Part shown: piece after piece, positions 4,063 through 6,280 of the stretch
How the letters are laid out: the number at the start of each line of letters is the position of its first letter
Position numbering within the stretch: the first letter of the stretch is position 1
From: an uncultured Bacillota bacterium
Lineage (GTDB): Bacteria; Bacillota; Clostridia; Peptostreptococcales; Anaerovoracaceae
Assembly (NCBI GenBank): GCA_946541435.1
Contig: CAMNJK010000094.1
Coordinates: 1-6,280 of the forward strand
Reading direction: 5' to 3'
DNA: 6,280 bases
Position numbers and translations under genes: made by a program
Notes under the pieces: model-generated
The model's input: the letters and a program-made list of their open reading frames with translations, nothing else
What the model was told of the DNA's origin: nothing
Databases searched by the model: none

Positions 4063-5088
4063 ATGACAGTGAAAGAGTCGGTGCTGCAGGCGTTGACAGA
4101 GAATAAAGGAACATATTATTCAGGCGGAAAACTGGCGGAGATCCTGGGCGTATCCCGGGCAGCCGTGTGGAAGGCCATCCGGTCCCTTCGGGAGGAGGGC
4201 TACCGTATCGATGCGGTGACCGGACGGGGCTATTGTCTCACGGTGGACCGGGCGCCGCTGACGGAAGAAGGGATCCGCCAGGCTTTGCCCCTGCGCTACC
4301 GGAACAACGGGATCTGTGTGTACGATGTCATCGATTCCACCAACATCCGGGCGCGGCAGATCGCGGCGGGCGCGGCGGAAGCTCCAAAGGCTGGTCCGGG
4401 CGGCGGACCGGCGCCCCTGCACGGGACGGCGGTGATCGCGCTCCAGCAGACAGCGGGCAAAGGCAGGCTGGGGCGGAGTTTCTTCTCACCCAAGGAAGGG
4501 ATCTACCTGAGCATCATCGTGCGGCCGGATTTTGATCTTTCCAGGTCGGTCCTGGTCACAGTAGCTGCCGCTGCCGCGGTGGCGGAGGCCATCGACGCAG
4601 TCTGCGGGCAGCAGGAAGAGGCCATGATCAAGTGGGTCAACGATGTCTACCTGGGCGGAAAGAAGGTCTGCGGGATCCTCACCGAGGGGATCACGGACTT
4701 CGAGAGCGGTCAGATCGATCATCTGGTCATCGGCATCGGCATCAATACGGATCTGGAAGGCTTCCCGGCGGAGCTTCTGGAGGTGGCCGGCGCGGTGGAA
4801 GGGGACTATTCCCGGGCAGAACTGGCAGCGCAGATCATCGCCCGGGTGCTGGATTATCTGGAGAACATCGACGCCAGGAAGTTTATGGACAGCTACCGCA
4901 GCAAGAGCCTTCTGACCGGACGGCAGATCCGCGTCTTCAAGGGCGTTTACCGGGCGGATCCGGAAAAGGATCTGACGGGGATCCCGGCCCGGGTGCTGGG
5001 GATCGACGGCGACGGCGGACTTGAGGTCATCTATGCCGATGGCAGCAGAGAAACGCTGACCACCGGGGAAGTCACGGTGCGCCTATGA
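4063..5088 (+). CDS. birA: BirA, bifunctional biotin protein ligase and biotin-operon repressor
   Basis: A 341-residue cytoplasmic enzyme that makes biotinoyl-AMP and transfers biotin to the carrier lysine of biotin enzymes, and as a dimer represses biotin genes. Residues 1-60 are a winged helix-turn-helix (recognition region about LGVSRAAVWKAIRSLREEG, 28-46; wing TGRGYCL, 53-59). The catalytic domain has DSTN (91-94), the ATP/biotin loop QQTAGKGRLGRSFFSP (128-143, GKGRLG in place of the GRGRRG-type loop), KWVNDVYLGGKKVCGILTE (190-208, with the lysine-containing KWxND motif), and GIGINT (224-229). The C-terminal domain covers about 285-341 with GGLEVIYADG. A Gly/Pro/Ala-rich stretch at 103-119 appears longer than the loop usually found between DSTN and the GTxVxAxxQ strand. 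Ribosome binding site GGAGGAG lies seven bases before the ATG. The HTH domain makes it the likely ligand of the repeat array before bioY. The stop overlaps the next start as ATGA. Confidence 0.95.
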   Translation: MTVKESVLQALTENKGTYYSGGKLAEILGVSRAAVWKAIRSLREEGYRIDAVTGRGYCLTVDRAPLTEEGIRQALPLRYRNNGICVYDVIDSTNIRARQIAAGAAEAPKAGPGGGPAPLHGTAVIALQQTAGKGRLGRSFFSPKEGIYLSIIVRPDFDLSRSVLVTVAAAAAVAEAIDAVCGQQEEAMIKWVNDVYLGGKKVCGILTEGITDFESGQIDHLVIGIGINTDLEGFPAELLEVAGAVEGDYSRAELAAQIIARVLDYLENIDARKFMDSYRSKSLLTGRQIRVFKGVYRADPEKDLTGIPARVLGIDGDGGLEVIYADGSRETLTTGEVTVRL

Positions 5089-6280
5089 GATATACACTTC
5101 GACATTACAGAAAATTCATCCCCCTGATCGTTCTGATCGCGGCATTTCTGTTCGGCCAGGCCATGTGCGAGCTGGCCCTGCCGGGCTATATGTCGGACAT
5201 CATCAACGACGGGATCGTGCCGGGGGACCTGTCCTACGTGAAGAGCAGGGGCATGATCATGATCGCTGTATCGGCGGCTTCCATGGTCTGCGCCATCGGG
5301 GGATCTTTTTTCGCGGCCTTTTCGTCGGCGAAGATCTCCCGAAACATCCGCAGCGATCTCTTCCATAAGGTCACGGATTTTTCGGCGGCGGAGATGAATC
5401 ACTTTTCCACGGCGTCCCTGATCACCAGATCCACCAATGATATCCAGACGGTGCAGCAGACCACGAACATGATGCTCCGGATGGCCCTGTTCGCGCCCAT
5501 GATGGGCATCGGCGCCGTCTACCGGGCCCTGCACACCAGCGTGTCGCTGTCCTGGACCGTGGGGGTGGCGCTGGTCACCATCCTGTGCATCATGGGCATC
5601 GCCTTCTTCGCGGTGCTCCCGAAATTCCGCGTGCTCCAGTCCAAGCTGGACCGGCTGAATCTGATCATGAAGGAAAGGCTGGCCGGTATCCTGGTCATCC
5701 GCGCCTTCACCACAGAGCGGCAGGAGGAGCAGCGGTTCGATGAGGCCAATCTGGATCTGACCCGGATCAACATCTTCGTCAACCGGGCCATGTCATTTCT
5801 CATGCCCGCGCTGATGTTCGTGATGAATGCGGTCAGCGTTCTGATCGTCTGGGCGGGCGCCCATCTGATCGAGGCGGATAAACTGTTGATCGGCGACATG
5901 CTGGCCTACCTGCAGTACGCCATGCATGTGATCATGTCCTTCCTCTTCGTGACAGCGATCTTTATCCTGCTGCCCCGGGCCATGGTATCCGCCCAGCGGA
6001 TCGGAGAAGTGCTGGGCACGGAGCTGAGCATCACCGATCCGGCGGCACCGGTGGCCATAGACCATGCGAGGGAAGCGGCGGCGGAGGAGGAACCCCTTTC
6101 CCGCGGCCTGGTGGAATTCCGCCATGCCTGCTTCGCCTATCCCGGCGCCGAAAAGAATACCCTGACGGATATCACCTTCACGGCCCGGCCCGGGGAGACC
6201 ACCGCCATCATCGGCGGCACGGGAAGCGGCAAATCGACTCTAATCCAGCTGATCCCCAGGTTTTATGATGTGACCGAGGG
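5085..6280 (+). CDS. ABC exporter half-transporter (permease plus ATPase), 3' end beyond the window
   Basis: A partial gene: 398 full codons, open to the window edge. It starts at the ATG of an ATGA overlap with birA and has no strong ribosome binding site, so it is probably translated by coupling to birA. The membrane domain (about 1-310) holds six helices at about 11-30, 57-79, 131-147, 157-177, 236-258 and 272-297. QAMCELALPGYMSDIINDGI (25-44) is typical of clostridial half-transporters that usually work as heterodimers encoded in tandem. The nucleotide-binding domain begins near 342, with A-loop Tyr352 and Walker A GGTGSGKST (377-385, lysine 383). Q-loop, signature and Walker B lie beyond the window. 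Homologues are annotated as multidrug or lipid exporters; the substrate cannot be told here. I expect the partner subunit immediately downstream, which is an inference. The link with birA is probably transcriptional only. Confidence 0.9.
   Translation, partial: MRYTLRHYRKFIPLIVLIAAFLFGQAMCELALPGYMSDIINDGIVPGDLSYVKSRGMIMIAVSAASMVCAIGGSFFAAFSSAKISRNIRSDLFHKVTDFSAAEMNHFSTASLITRSTNDIQTVQQTTNMMLRMALFAPMMGIGAVYRALHTSVSLSWTVGVALVTILCIMGIAFFAVLPKFRVLQSKLDRLNLIMKERLAGILVIRAFTTERQEEQRFDEANLDLTRINIFVNRAMSFLMPALMFVMNAVSVLIVWAGAHLIEADKLLIGDMLAYLQYAMHVIMSFLFVTAIFILLPRAMVSAQRIGEVLGTELSITDPAAPVAIDHAREAAAEEEPLSRGLVEFRHACFAYPGAEKNTLTDITFTARPGETTAIIGGTGSGKSTLIQLIPRFYDVTE

Noticed and set aside
1..6280. CRISPR arrays, tRNA or rRNA genes, insertion sequences
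   Set aside because: No repeat-spacer array, no tRNA-like cloverleaf or rRNA stretch, and no transposase or terminal inverted repeats were seen on either strand.

Overview
The window comes from a moderately GC-rich Gram-positive anaerobe, most likely a member of the class Clostridia (Lachnospiraceae or Eubacteriales-like). The reasons are strong AGGAGG-type ribosome binding sites, housekeeping-type promoters with extended -10 boxes, a secreted cell-wall-binding-repeat L,D-transpeptidase, a two-domain BirA next to an ECF-type BioY, and a clostridial-type half-size ABC exporter. All supported genes are on the + strand. The genus cannot be told from the sequence alone.

Layout. (1) 22-1386: a promoter and a monocistronic secreted L,D-transpeptidase-like protein with about ten choline-binding-type repeats. 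Its YkuD active-site region keeps the Cys but has Gln and Asp where the two histidines are expected. (2) 1386-2359: a promoter preceded by an 11-bp direct repeat at 21-bp spacing drives two small membrane proteins of unknown function (133 and 123 aa), closed by a strong intrinsic terminator. (3) 2313-3160: a near-perfect promoter lies inside that terminator, with its -10 in the hairpin loop. It is followed by a short leader resembling a class I preQ1 riboswitch and then a VUT/YhhQ-family queuosine-precursor transporter. (4) 3184-3974: five same-orientation GTTNACAA-type repeats, matching the right half of the BirA operator and spaced 20-23 bp, form an array that includes the -35 and -10 of the promoter for bioY, the biotin ECF S-component. 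bioY ends in a structured 3' region and an intrinsic terminator. (5) 3976-6280: a promoter starting right after that terminator drives birA (biotin protein ligase/repressor), which overlaps by ATGA with the start of an ABC exporter that runs off the window.

How the parts work together. Two cofactor-scavenging systems sit side by side: queuosine precursor uptake, probably controlled by a preQ1-sensing leader, and biotin uptake plus ligation, probably controlled by BirA acting on the repeat array. Control sites are packed very tightly: a promoter in a terminator, a promoter made from operator repeats, and a promoter abutting a terminator. The clearest candidates for something undescribed are the direct-repeat half-site array, the terminator/promoter chimera, and the uncharacterised two-gene membrane module. 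None is proven here; each needs a comparative search or an experiment.
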